From the NCBI GenBank assembly GCA_000980495.1, contig LARN01000004.1, positions 1 through 56,302 on the forward strand: a DNA stretch of 56,302 nucleotides, in the 5' to 3' direction. The notes below the pieces were generated by a model. That model did not search any database and had not been told where the DNA came from. It worked only from the letters and a program-made list of their open reading frames with translations. Made by a program: the position numbers and the translations under genes. This DNA comes from Acinetobacter sp. N54.MGS-139 (lineage in GTDB: Bacteria; Pseudomonadota; Gammaproteobacteria; Burkholderiales; Burkholderiaceae_F). Below, one piece after another: positions 1 through 8,362 of this stretch. The first letter of the stretch is position 1; each line of letters opens with the position of its first letter.

Positions 1-98
1 CGGTCTAAAGTCTCCAGGAACTTTGTTCTTCTGGCACCGCCCAGCTGCGGTGAGGTTTCTGCAAATAAATCAGCGAATGTGGGGGCTTTAATCTTCAT
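1..98 (-). CDS. Transposase N-terminus (partial, IS5-like)
   Basis: Only the first 32 codons are in the window. The protein begins MKIKAPTFADLFAE and continues with GGARRTKFLETLD, an arrangement like the N-terminal region of IS5-group DDE transposases, in which a short 'TFAD' segment precedes a conserved RxxFL..LD segment. No catalytic residue is in view. The start at 98 follows a TATAAT box but has no clear ribosome binding site. Assignment depends on the neighbouring terminal sequence; a different short gene cannot be excluded. Confidence 0.45.
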   Translation of the reverse strand, partial: MKIKAPTFADLFAETSPQLGGARRTKFLETLD

Positions 99-160
99 AG
101 TCACACTTTTCGGTAGTGTGCTAATTATAGTATATCACCCACCTTTTGTGCAGAGGTTCC
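1..160 (-). mobile_element. IS5-like insertion sequence, one end only
   Basis: One end of an insertion sequence; the rest lies beyond the left edge. The outer boundary is proposed at 160, where the minus strand reads GGAACCTCTG followed inward by the transposase promoter. It is flanked at 161-164 by TTAA, which fits the 4-bp YTAR target duplicated by IS5-family elements. A good -10 (TATAAT, minus strand, about 124-129) precedes the reading frame that starts at 98. The family is inferred from the terminal bases, target type and N-terminal protein style. The other end and the second target copy are not visible, so this remains a partial call. Confidence 0.5.
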
Positions 161-207
161 TTAACTTTCAATTCGGAGTGCTAACTTCTTTCATTCACCT
201 ACGGCTC

Positions 208-774
208 TTATTTATCCAGCAAGCCGATTTCTTTCAGCCATTTCGAAACTGCCGGTGTCTCATCGTCTGTCGTCCCGAAAATCGTGAAGTGCGGAAGCAG
301 TTTGTTGCCTTTGAGCAATGCTTCAAAGTCTTCACGTGTATGCATTGTTCCGCCGCCACCGTCGGTGTTGTACGTAGCAATTGTTTTGCCTTGCATCGGA
401 TGAGCTTTGATCCAGGTTTGAAGCGGCATAGCCACGTGGTGCCACCAGGTCGGCGTTCCGAAAATAATCACGTCGTACTTAGAGAGGTCAACTTCCGGCG
501 CCTTAATCTCGCGCACAATGCCCTTTTCTAACTCTTCCTTAACAATTTGCGTTGTCGGACGATAGGCTTCCGGATAAGGTTTAACCACCTCCACTCTGAA
601 CTCATCGGCGCCCGTCAAACGAGCGATCGTGTCAGCAATATTCTTTGTGTGATTCGTCTTAGAAAAGTAAACAACTAAGATTTTGGGCTTCTTTGCAGCC
701 TGTGCATTGGCTAAGCCGGAGACACCGGCGGCTGCACACATGCTGAATAACGTAAAAGTTCTGCGATTAATCAT
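208..774 (-). CDS. Exported flavodoxin-family protein
   Basis: A 188-residue protein with an N-terminal signal (NRRTFTLFSMCAAAGVSG, twin-arginine-like, cleavage near ANA-QAA), followed by a flavodoxin fold. The FMN phosphate loop is visible as YFSKTNHTKNIA around residue 37, and the later GTPTWWHHVAMPL and NTDGGGGT segments are typical of the flavodoxin_4 subfamily. Tat export would fit a protein that folds around FMN before crossing the membrane. Its ATG overlaps the stop of the upstream CMD gene (ATGA at 771-774), so the two are co-translated. The role is probably periplasmic electron transfer or quinone/flavin redox; the substrate is unknown. Confidence 0.85.
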   Translation of the reverse strand: MINRRTFTLFSMCAAAGVSGLANAQAAKKPKILVVYFSKTNHTKNIADTIARLTGADEFRVEVVKPYPEAYRPTTQIVKEELEKGIVREIKAPEVDLSKYDVIIFGTPTWWHHVAMPLQTWIKAHPMQGKTIATYNTDGGGGTMHTREDFEALLKGNKLLPHFTIFGTTDDETPAVSKWLKEIGLLDK

Positions 775-1533
775 TTTGAATCCTTAGTCAGCTGGGTGAC
801 CTGGTTCATTGCATTCAAGGTTCTCGGGAATCCCAAGTACGGAAGCATGACTCTCAGCGCGTCAACCAGCTGCGCTTTTGTTGTACCTTCGCGGAGATTT
901 GCTCCGATATGACTGCGCAGCTGAGCTTCGCAGCCTCCCAAGGCAGCAATTGCACCAAATACCACGAGTTCTCGGTCTTTGAGGCTTAATCCGGAGCGTG
1001 TATAAAAATCGCCGAAACAGAAGTCATAAAGGTCGTTGACTCTAAGGTCATATTCATCCTTTGCGACCTGAGACAAAATCTGCTTCATGCGATCACCGTT
1101 GAGTTTCATGACCATCTGCTCTCCGGCTTCTCTTCTATTTTTATCTGTTACGGTAGTGGCCGTCGGCAGAGGAAGCGGTATATGAGCTTTCTTAAAGGCA
1201 TCGTTGACGCCTTCCATGGTTTCCTGGACGCGTCCGATCCCCACGTAAGGAGCACACTGATAAACGATTTCTCTGATTTCGAGCGGCGATACTTTTTCTT
1301 TAAGAGCTCTGAGGACGATCTTTTCTGCGGCCTCAGGAAGAGCCTGAGCCGTTACACAGGAGAGGAGCGCACAGTATTTTTGAAGGGGGCTGAGTGTTTC
1401 TCTGCGTTCTTTTTGATTTAAGGTACTTCTTAACGATTGCCCAGCCTGTCAAAATGACAATAGCGGCAGCGAGCCAAAGTGAAATCGCTTGCATTTGGGA
1501 TTCTTGGGAAGTTAATGAAATATTTTCTAACAA
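771..1533 (-). pseudogene. Frameshifted carboxymuconolactone decarboxylase-family gene
   Basis: The 3' frame (771-1244 and upstream to about 1430) encodes a CMD/AhpD-type protein. Its conserved stretch FGDFYTRSGLSLKDRELVVF, followed by GGCEAQLRSH, closely matches the intact paralog at 8363-9130. Homology continues upstream of any start codon (QKYCALLSC, then APYVGIGRV) as far as an in-frame TGA near 1456. The 5' part lies in another frame: an ATG at 1494 starts a membrane anchor (MQAISLWLAAAIVILTGWAIVKKYLKSK). The two parts would join if one base were removed from the A5 run (T5 at 1410-1414 on the plus strand). It may be a pseudogene, a sequencing error, a reversible switch or a recoding site. 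A weak product could start at GTG 1244. Confidence 0.7.
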
Positions 1534-1534
1534 T

Positions 1535-1567
1535 TATAGATGCAAAAACACGGGATATTTGACCGTG
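1535..1567 (-). promoter_or_regulatory. Candidate promoter and dyad upstream of the CMD/flavodoxin pair
   Basis: On the minus strand a perfect TATAAT lies at about 1535-1540. Upstream of it, CACGG (1549-1553) and CCGTG (1563-1567) form a short inverted repeat that could be a regulator site. No good -35 hexamer is present, which would suit activator dependence. Because the -10 lies just before the TTG at 1533, the ATG at 1494 is the likelier translation start. Confidence 0.35.
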
Positions 1568-1588
1568 CAACTCCAAGAATGTCGGCCT

Positions 1589-2485
1589 CTATGAATCTTT
1601 TTGTCCTGAGACTGAGGCGGCTTTCTCCGCTTTTTTGGTGTAGATGGTAGCGATCATCCCGGCGGCGGCGACGATCGTCATACCGATAAGAGACAGTGTG
1701 TCGGGAATGTTTTTAAAGAAGAAGATGCCGATGAGCTCGGAGAACGGAATCGCAGAAAATCCGAGGCACGAAACCAAAAGCATATTGCCGCCGATCCAAG
1801 CTCGTGTGCTGGCCAGCATTCCGGCCGTAGCAAGAAGGCACATTAGGAAGGCAGCGACAGCAGCCCTGGCATTGGACATGTGAAATCCGTCTTCAAAAAA
1901 GAGAACACCCAACAGAGCTCCGACCGTGCAGAAAAGAGAGTAGTAGAAGACAATGCGCCAGGAAGGTTCATGAACGCGGCCTAAAAAGCGGATCTGCCAG
2001 TATCCGAACAAATCAATAAATGCGACAAATAAGCAGAGAAGGGCCGGAAGAGCATCCCCGCTCAGAAAAGATGGCCGCATGACGACCACAATACCGACAA
2101 AGCCGAGAAGAATGGAGCCGATCAGGGGCCACTCGGGCTGCTCTTTTTTCCAGAGCGCCAGCAAAATAAAATTCAGCGCTAAAAAGAGAGGCGTCGAATA
2201 TGTCAGCGTGATATTGGTGCCGAGCGGCAGCAACCCTAATGTAAAGAACCAAATCGCGACAGAGGCAAATCCGAGGACATCGCGCCGAAGATGCAGCATC
2301 GGATATCGGGTCTTTAAGGTTTCCCCGCGAAGCGAAACTGTAATAAAGACGAAAAGCGTAGTGAAAAGAGAGCGGTAGAAAACCAGCTCCAGCGGTCCGA
2401 ATACATCATTGCAGTACTTCACACAGGCGGCCATCATGGAAAAGAAGGCCGCAGCAGCTAAGGACCAAAGCGATTGCGCAAACAT
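1589..2485 (-). CDS. DMT/EamA-family permease
   Basis: A 298-residue inner-membrane protein with about ten hydrophobic segments, made of two EamA repeats (roughly residues 1-130 and 145-285). It belongs to the drug/metabolite transporter superfamily, whose members export metabolites or amino acids; the substrate cannot be read from the sequence. The frame is open back to a TTG at 2539, but that start falls inside a hairpin (2520-2537), so the ATG at 2485 (MFAQSLWSLAAAAFF) is preferred even though no strong ribosome binding site precedes it. It lies downstream of the GT9 gene on the same strand. Confidence 0.85.
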   Translation of the reverse strand: MFAQSLWSLAAAAFFSMMAACVKYCNDVFGPLELVFYRSLFTTLFVFITVSLRGETLKTRYPMLHLRRDVLGFASVAIWFFTLGLLPLGTNITLTYSTPLFLALNFILLALWKKEQPEWPLIGSILLGFVGIVVVMRPSFLSGDALPALLCLFVAFIDLFGYWQIRFLGRVHEPSWRIVFYYSLFCTVGALLGVLFFEDGFHMSNARAAVAAFLMCLLATAGMLASTRAWIGGNMLLVSCLGFSAIPFSELIGIFFFKNIPDTLSLIGMTIVAAAGMIATIYTKKAEKAASVSGQKDS

Positions 2486-2518
2486 GTTGTGAAGTACGAA
2501 GTTCGAGTGAATACAAAT

Positions 2519-2537
2519 CGAGGAGCTTGCGCTCCTC
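2519..2537 (-). terminator. Hairpin after the GT9 gene
   Basis: The minus strand forms a 7-bp GC-rich stem (GAGGAGC and GCTCCTC) with a four-base loop, 20 bases after the stop of the glycosyltransferase gene. The following U-tract is weak (GATTTGTATT), so termination may be partial and the DMT gene could be read through. Confidence 0.45.
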
Positions 2538-2556
2538 AAACAATGTCACATACTAA

Positions 2557-3498
2557 TTAGTTTTTGGTCTTTAAAACGTCATCGATGGCAGTAATAACTT
2601 CATCAACTTCGGGCCAGCGTCCTTTGCGGCCGACAATGACGTTTTTCTCATTCCAAGGGCTCGTGCGGTCCGTGTCGGTAACACCGACGATGGTGACCTG
2701 GGGAGCACCTACTGCTGCGGCGATATGGCTCACGCCCGAGTCGTTCGCGATAACGATGGCGGCTTTTTCGCACAGAGCTGCAAAGTTTCCGAGACTCGTC
2801 GGTTCATAAATAGTCGCGTCCGGACAAGCGGCCTTAGCAGCTTCCGCTTCGTCGACAGCCGGGAAGACCACTGGTTCGATGCCTCTGTCGCGAAGCGGCT
2901 TACACAGCTCATTGAAGTGGCGCCAGTACTTTTCTTTACCTTCGTGACGGCCTTTGGCGATCGGCGCAAGAATGGCGTAGCGTTTTGGCAGTCCGATTTT
3001 TGCGGCTAAGTTGCGGGCGCCGGCTTCGTTGCGGGCGGCCAGCTTCATGTTGATGCGTTTCGTGAGCTTGGTGTAAGGCGGTTTGATGCCCATCGCCTTG
3101 AGTGCCTCATACGCGACGTACCAGAAACGTTCGACTTCATGCATTCTCGGAGGTTCCGGAATGGCATGCTCCAAAAGAATGGAACGTCCGTCAGTGGCGA
3201 GCCCCGTGCTTTGGATGCCTGCGCTCTTAAATAAAAGAGCGGATCCGAAAGAGTTCGGCATAAGAATGCCGCGGGGATTCTTAACGGAGGCAGCTAAATC
3301 GCGAATGCGTTTGATGTCGTCAAGCAAATTTCCTTCGATCGGGTCGAAGCGGCGGTTAGTGCCTTCGAATAACTCTCCGACAAAGGGTTTGCCGATAAGG
3401 TAAAGCTTAAATCCGGCGGCCTCTAAAAGATTTAAGGCCGGCATGGTCATGACGGCGTCGCCGACATGATTAGGTAACCTGACGAATAGTGTTGCCAT
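2557..3498 (-). CDS. Glycosyltransferase family 9 (heptosyltransferase-like)
   Basis: A 313-residue cytoplasmic or membrane-peripheral protein of the ADP-heptose:LPS heptosyltransferase family. The N-terminus MATLFVRLPNHVGDAVMTMPAL is the acceptor-side signature of WaaF/WaaC proteins. The C-terminal nucleotide-sugar domain shows VIANDSGVSHIAAAVGAP followed by a DRTSPW segment. It probably adds heptose to the lipopolysaccharide inner core. It is divergent from msbA across an 88-bp gap, placing LPS core assembly and lipid A transport together. Whether it is heptosyltransferase I or II cannot be decided from this view. Confidence 0.85.
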   Translation of the reverse strand: MATLFVRLPNHVGDAVMTMPALNLLEAAGFKLYLIGKPFVGELFEGTNRRFDPIEGNLLDDIKRIRDLAASVKNPRGILMPNSFGSALLFKSAGIQSTGLATDGRSILLEHAIPEPPRMHEVERFWYVAYEALKAMGIKPPYTKLTKRINMKLAARNEAGARNLAAKIGLPKRYAILAPIAKGRHEGKEKYWRHFNELCKPLRDRGIEPVVFPAVDEAEAAKAACPDATIYEPTSLGNFAALCEKAAIVIANDSGVSHIAAAVGAPQVTIVGVTDTDRTSPWNEKNVIVGRKGRWPEVDEVITAIDDVLKTKN

Positions 3499-3586
3499 AA
3501 AAACTGTTTCAAAGATATATGTGTTTTCCTAGTCTAACGCCTGCCGACTCGCTAAACTACCTGCACCTAAGCTAACGAGGATAGAG

Positions 3587-5362
3587 TTGAAATCCGTTAA
3601 GATCAAAAAAGAACCTTTAATGAGGCTCTTTGCCTACTTACCGCCTTACAAGTTCTACATCTTTCTCGCGTTGATCGCCATGGTCGCCGCGGCAGCCGGC
3701 TCATCTCTGATGGCATTGCTGATGGGCAAGCTCACCGATTTAGGTTTCTATCAAAAAAACGGTCTGGTGGCAATTTGGGCCCCGATCGCTTTGATCGGCA
3801 TTTCCGTTCTTCACGGCGGTGGCCAATTCTGTTCTTCTTATTTGCTTCAAAAAGTTTCTCAGGAAATCCTGGTCAAACTCCGTTCCCTGATGTTTGACCA
3901 CATGATTCGCTGGCCCGAAGAAGTCGTCCAGAGCCAGGAATCGGGCCGTGTGGTTTCTCGCTTTGTGAATGAAGCTTCTCAAGCTTTGTCCGGCGCCTCT
4001 CAAGTGCTGACCGTGCTTGTGCGTGATTCTTTGCAGGTTGCAGCTTTGCTTTGTGTTCTTTTCTGGCATAACTGGCAGCTGACCTTAGTAACGTTCATTG
4101 TTGCTCCGATCCTGATTTATATATTGAGAACGGTGAGCAAGCGCCTCAAGAAACTGACTTCCGACAGCCAGGTGACCTTCGGTCAGATCCTAAGTCAGCT
4201 CAATGAAACCTATCGTTCCGAACGTCTGATCAAGGTTTACAACGCTTATAAGTTTGAAGAAGAGCGTTTCGGTCATATCAACCGCCGTTTAAAGGGCTTG
4301 ACGATGCGTCAGCAGATCGTCAAAGGTCTCGGCACCCCGGCAACCCAATTGGTCAGTATCTGCGGTGTTGCCATCGTGGTTTGTGTGGCTTTGCTCCAAG
4401 CACAGAGAGGTCAGCTTTCTTTGGCCGAATTTGTGACCTATATCTCTGCAATGCTTCTCATGATGCCTGCGATTCGTAAGCTCGCCGGCTTGAACGGCAC
4501 GATTGCTAGTATGGGAGCCGCTGCTGAGAGTCTTTTTGAGATGATCGATATCCCGCTTGAGAAGGACCCCGGCTCGAAAGACATCGAACGCGTTAAAGGC
4601 AACGTCGAATTTAAAAACGTTTGGTACAAGTATCCCAACACCTTGGAGCCTTCGCTTAAGGATTTCAGCCTGAAGGCGGAAGCCGGAAAGATGATCGCTT
4701 TTGTGGGTGCTTCCGGCGCCGGCAAGAGCACCATCATTAACATGATTCCTCGCTTCATGGTGCCGACAAAAGGAGAGATCTTTTTTGACGGAACCTCTCA
4801 GAACGAGATGACGCTGGAGAGCATACGCCGTCAGGTGGCGATTGTGACTCAGGAAGTCATGATGTTTGACGACACCATTGCGGCCAACATTGCCTTTGGT
4901 GCCGGACGCCCCGTGACGGATGAAGAAATTATGCAGGCCGCAGAGGCGGCTTATCTCAAGCCGTTGATTGATTCCTTGCCGGAGGGACTCCAAACCCGAA
5001 TCGGCGAGGGCGGATCAAAGCTCTCCGGAGGCCAAAGGCAGCGTGTTTCCATCGCCCGGGCTCTTTTGAAGAACGCTCCGATTCTCCTGCTTGACGAAGC
5101 GACCAGCGCTCTCGATACCGAAAGCGAGAAATACATTCAGGCTTCTCTCGACAAACTCAGAGAAGGCCGTACCAGTTTTGTGGTAGCGCACCGTCTTTCT
5201 ACGATTGTGGATGCCGATATGATCGTCGTGATGGATCAGGGGGCGGTCGTTGAGGCCGGCACCCATTTCGAGCTTTTGGAAAATGACGGACCTTATGCTC
5301 GTCTCTACAAAATTCAATTTAGTCACCAGAAGGCAGGAAAGCCTGAGACACAAGAGGTTTAA
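3587..5362 (+). CDS. msbA: Lipid A export ABC transporter, permease/ATPase MsbA
   Basis: A 591-residue half-transporter: six transmembrane helices in the first 320 residues, then an ATPase domain with Walker A (GASGAGKST), signature (LSGGQRQR) and Walker B (ILLLDEAT). Length and architecture match MsbA, which flips lipid A-core across the inner membrane as a homodimer. Translation most likely starts at TTG 3587, because an AGG ribosome binding site sits six bases upstream; the next in-frame ATG is at codon 12. The divergent GT9 neighbour supports a lipopolysaccharide role. A related drug exporter is possible but less likely. Confidence 0.88.
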   Translation: MKSVKIKKEPLMRLFAYLPPYKFYIFLALIAMVAAAAGSSLMALLMGKLTDLGFYQKNGLVAIWAPIALIGISVLHGGGQFCSSYLLQKVSQEILVKLRSLMFDHMIRWPEEVVQSQESGRVVSRFVNEASQALSGASQVLTVLVRDSLQVAALLCVLFWHNWQLTLVTFIVAPILIYILRTVSKRLKKLTSDSQVTFGQILSQLNETYRSERLIKVYNAYKFEEERFGHINRRLKGLTMRQQIVKGLGTPATQLVSICGVAIVVCVALLQAQRGQLSLAEFVTYISAMLLMMPAIRKLAGLNGTIASMGAAAESLFEMIDIPLEKDPGSKDIERVKGNVEFKNVWYKYPNTLEPSLKDFSLKAEAGKMIAFVGASGAGKSTIINMIPRFMVPTKGEIFFDGTSQNEMTLESIRRQVAIVTQEVMMFDDTIAANIAFGAGRPVTDEEIMQAAEAAYLKPLIDSLPEGLQTRIGEGGSKLSGGQRQRVSIARALLKNAPILLLDEATSALDTESEKYIQASLDKLREGRTSFVVAHRLSTIVDADMIVVMDQGAVVEAGTHFELLENDGPYARLYKIQFSHQKAGKPETQEV

Positions 5363-5366
5363 GGAA

Positions 5367-5418
5367 TAAATAGCACTATGCGGAATTAATTTTCACATAG
5401 TGCTATTTACTTTTAGTT
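5367..5418 (+). terminator. Terminator after msbA
   Basis: A perfect 14-bp inverted repeat (5367-5380 with 5396-5409, arms containing AATAGCACTATG) with a 15-base loop begins five bases after the msbA stop. It is followed by a T-rich stretch. The arms are AT-rich, so it may act more as a 3' stabilising hairpin than as a strong terminator. Confidence 0.6.
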
Positions 5419-5528
5419 TCCTGAAATTTTCAATCCGTACCGCGAAGAATAAACAAATTTTTATGATTAAATAAACCTGTTTCGCTTTGAGCTTAGCTGC
5501 TCGATAACTCAAATACATAGGAGTATCA

Positions 5529-7061
5529 ATGGAAGCACCACTGCAAATGGGTTCCTTCTCGAGGCAGTCGAAAACGATTGCTCTCTTTGCGGCCCCAGTT
5601 TTAGCCCTGCTTTTATATTGGGTTCTTCCGGACGCGTATGTTAACGGCGCCGGAGCTTCGGTTCCCGTCTCCCATGCTGCTAAAGCCTGTTTAGCCATTC
5701 TGCTGTGGATGGCGCTTTGGTGGTTCACGGAAACTGTGCCGATTGCCGTGACAGCACTGCTGCCGATTATTCTTTATCCTCTTTGTGACGTCACAACACT
5801 TGCCAAAACACTGACGCCGTACGCCTCTGACACGATCTATCTGTTCTTAGGCGGCTTCCTGCTGGCAGCCGGTATTCAGCGCTGGGGTTTGGACAAACGC
5901 ATCGCTTTAAAGACGATGCAGTTTGTCGGTACCTCTCCCGGCGCCATTATCGCCGGCGTGATGATCGCAACGGGTTTCATTTCCATGTGGGTGTCGAATA
6001 CGGCAACCGCAGCCATGATGGTTCCGATTGCAATCGCCGTTATGTCCGTGGTTCGTCAGAATTCCGACTCTCCGACCATTACCAAAGGCGAAAGAAACTT
6101 CGGTATCTGTGTCCTGTTAGCCGTGGCTTATGGCGCTTCCATCGGCGGTATGGGAACGATCATCGGTTCGCCTCCTAACGGTATCTTCGTTCGCTTTGTC
6201 CAGCAGACATACGGCGTCGATGTTTCTATTGTTCAGTGGATGAAGGTCGGTATGCCGGTGGTGCTCCTGCTCATGCCCCTTTCCTGGCTCCTCTTAACAA
6301 AGGTGCTTTTCAGAGAGCAGATTCAAAAGATTGCGGGCGGCCGTGAGTGGATCCGTACCGAATTAAAGAACATCGGAAAACCGACCCGCGGCGAGATCTC
6401 TGTACTGATCGTTTTCATCTGTGCCGTTGTTCTCTGGTGCTTCGGCTCTCAGATCCGTTCTTTCACGCTTGAGAACGGTGTTCGTCCCTTCAGGATGGTC
6501 AGCGATGCCGTGATCGCAATGGCCGCAGGCGTTTCTCTTTTCTGCATCCCTGTGAACCTTTCCCGCGGTGAAAGAGCGCTCGATTGGAAGCACTGCGACA
6601 ACATTCCTTGGGACGTGCTCCTGCTCTTCGGCGGCGGCCTTTCCATGGCTGCCTGTATCCAGGCAACGGGCGCAGCCAGCCTCATTGCAGCTCAGGCAAC
6701 CGCCTTCGTTGGTCTGCCTCCTGTACTGGTGGTCTTAGGCGTTGCTACCCTGGTGATCTTTGCGACGGAATTCACTTCTAACACCGCCTTGGCTGCGACG
6801 ATGCTTCCGCTTCTGGCGGCTGCGGCTCCTGTTCTCGGTATTCCGACTGAACAGGTACTGTTGGTCACGACGATCGGTGCATCTGCCGCCTTCATGATGC
6901 CGGTTGCGACTCCGCCGAATGCGATCATTTTCGGTACCGGCCGTATCCAAATCGGTGAAATGATCAAAGCAGGTTTCTGGCTGAATGTCATTTCCATCAT
7001 CGTTATTTCAGGCGTCTGCATGGTTCTCGGAGACGTGCTCCAGCTCCCGATGCCTAAATAA
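5529..7061 (+). CDS. SLC13/DASS-family sodium:dicarboxylate symporter
   Basis: A 510-residue inner-membrane carrier with many hydrophobic segments. Family marks are visible: the conserved LWWFTETVPIAVTALLP in the first scaffold helix, the two SNT motifs (MWVSNTATAAMM near residue 155 and FTSNTALAATMLP near 418), and the closing MMPVATPPNAIIFG. DASS carriers import succinate, fumarate, malate, citrate or related acids with sodium; the exact acid is not decidable. The ATG at 5529 has an AGGAG eight bases upstream. It is transcribed alone and ends tail-to-tail with the LysR gene. Confidence 0.88.
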   Translation: MEAPLQMGSFSRQSKTIALFAAPVLALLLYWVLPDAYVNGAGASVPVSHAAKACLAILLWMALWWFTETVPIAVTALLPIILYPLCDVTTLAKTLTPYASDTIYLFLGGFLLAAGIQRWGLDKRIALKTMQFVGTSPGAIIAGVMIATGFISMWVSNTATAAMMVPIAIAVMSVVRQNSDSPTITKGERNFGICVLLAVAYGASIGGMGTIIGSPPNGIFVRFVQQTYGVDVSIVQWMKVGMPVVLLLMPLSWLLLTKVLFREQIQKIAGGREWIRTELKNIGKPTRGEISVLIVFICAVVLWCFGSQIRSFTLENGVRPFRMVSDAVIAMAAGVSLFCIPVNLSRGERALDWKHCDNIPWDVLLLFGGGLSMAACIQATGAASLIAAQATAFVGLPPVLVVLGVATLVIFATEFTSNTALAATMLPLLAAAAPVLGIPTEQVLLVTTIGASAAFMMPVATPPNAIIFGTGRIQIGEMIKAGFWLNVISIIVISGVCMVLGDVLQLPMPK

Positions 7062-7066
7062 CAAAA

Positions 7067-7094
7067 AATCCGACGGTTGAGAAATCGTCGGATT
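7067..7094 (+). terminator. Terminator after the DASS symporter
   Basis: A perfect 9-bp stem AATCCGACG / CGTCGGATT with a 10-base loop lies six bases after the symporter stop. It lacks a strong U-tract in the plus direction but has A-rich DNA before it (AAAAAA), so it can also serve the opposite strand. Confidence 0.6.
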
Positions 7095-7099
7095 GAAGA

Positions 7100-7132
7100 A
7101 AGATTCAGGCCTGAGCGAATATGCTCGGGCCT
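7100..7132 (-). terminator. Terminator after the LysR gene
   Basis: A 10-bp stem (AGGCCTGAGC at 7107-7116, GCTCGGGCCT at 7123-7132, one G-T pair) with a 6-base loop sits three bases beyond the LysR stop. On the minus strand it is followed by GAATCTTTCTT, a T-rich run. Confidence 0.65.
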
Positions 7133-7135
7133 TAA

Positions 7136-8023
7136 TTATTTGCGGACAGGAAAATACTGTTCAATATCCGCCCAGAAAATTTCGCAGGGTTTGGAGAGCT
7201 TGCGGTTTTTCTTGCGAACGGCCACATGAGAAGTCGTTCTTTCGGGAGAGAGCGGAAGGAAGCGAAGACCTTCCCTAGGGCGGTTCGTAAAACTTCCCTC
7301 AATACAGAGCAGAGAGCCGAGACCTTTTTCCACCATTATTAAAGCGTTGGATGCGAGGTTGTGGTAGGCGATGACCTTAAATTTGCTCTCCGGTACTTTG
7401 AACCAGCTGCTGATTTCTGAAAGAATGATGTAGCGTCTGGGAAGAATCAGCGTTCTCTCGATAATTTCTTCGTAACTCAGCGTTTTCTTTTTAGGCGAGA
7501 CTTCCTCTTCTCGTATGACAAGTCCCCATTTTTCCGTTACTTCAATAGGAATCTTGGTGTATTTGGCACTCTCAACCGGTTCGATAAGGAGTGCCATGTC
7601 GAGTTTGTTTTCATCGAGGTTGCGTTTTAAGTCATCGCCGTCTGCCGAATAAACCTCGAACTGAACGTGCGGATATTTTTTATTGAACTGCACCACGGCA
7701 TCGGCAAAGTAATCCATGATTTTGCTTTCGACGATGCCGACGCGGATGACGCCGTGGAGGATATCTCCGTTTTCGGAAAGTTCGTTCTTAGCTTGCTTGG
7801 CTAAGTCCAGTATTTCCTGTGCCCGAAGCATAAAGAGGTAGCCGTTCTCGGTGAGAGACAAACTGCGTGTGCTTCTTACTAATAATTGGCAGCCGAGCTC
7901 TTGCTCCAGCTCTTGAATTTGCCGTGTCAGGGCAGGCTGCGAAATGTAAAGCGCTTCAGCGGCGCGCGTAATGTTGCCGAGTCTGCAGACGGTAACAAAC
8001 GACATTAAAGCTCTGAGATCCAT
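7136..8023 (-). CDS. LysR-type transcriptional regulator
   Basis: A 295-residue regulator. The N-terminal winged helix-turn-helix (MDLRALMSFVTVCRLGNITRAAEALYISQPALTRQIQELE) is classic LysR, and the effector-binding domain follows from about residue 90. It is divergent from the secreted CMD gene at 8363 across 339 bp and is convergent with the dicarboxylate symporter. Since LysR proteins usually control the divergent gene, the CMD protein is the likelier target. The co-inducer is unknown. Confidence 0.9.
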   Translation of the reverse strand: MDLRALMSFVTVCRLGNITRAAEALYISQPALTRQIQELEQELGCQLLVRSTRSLSLTENGYLFMLRAQEILDLAKQAKNELSENGDILHGVIRVGIVESKIMDYFADAVVQFNKKYPHVQFEVYSADGDDLKRNLDENKLDMALLIEPVESAKYTKIPIEVTEKWGLVIREEEVSPKKKTLSYEEIIERTLILPRRYIILSEISSWFKVPESKFKVIAYHNLASNALIMVEKGLGSLLCIEGSFTNRPREGLRFLPLSPERTTSHVAVRKKNRKLSKPCEIFWADIEQYFPVRK

Positions 8024-8362
8024 GGGATTATCTATTCATGTATTTATTGCATTAAGTACGATTGTAAATAAGCATTGGAAATAAATGTACAAAATTTCTA
8101 AAATTCTTGCCTAAAAGGAGTAAAGGCATTGGAAGGGTAAAACGCTCGAGAAATCTTTTATTAAAGAAGAGGGATGCAATGTTTTCAGGAGAAGGCCGAA
8201 CAGCGCGCCTTTAGCTATAGGTCGCCGGAAATCTCAATTCGCTGCACCCGATTGATGTCAACTCGGACGGAGCCGTAAATTTTCGTCTTTTACTCCGAAG
8301 AGATGAAACCCTTAACTTACTGAGCGGGTTTTGTTGGGTATGTCACTAAAAGAGGTCAGAAA
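8024..8362. other. Intergenic region between divergent lysR-type and CMD genes
   Basis: A 339-bp gene-free stretch. Near the LysR start (8030-8110) it is AT-rich with several ATTG/CAAT-like half-sites of the LysR-box kind, but none is a clear T-N11-A dyad. The remainder is of mixed composition. An AGAGG ribosome binding site lies at 8351-8355 before the CMD start. I see no convincing -35/-10 pair, RNA gene or coding frame. Confidence 0.5.
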
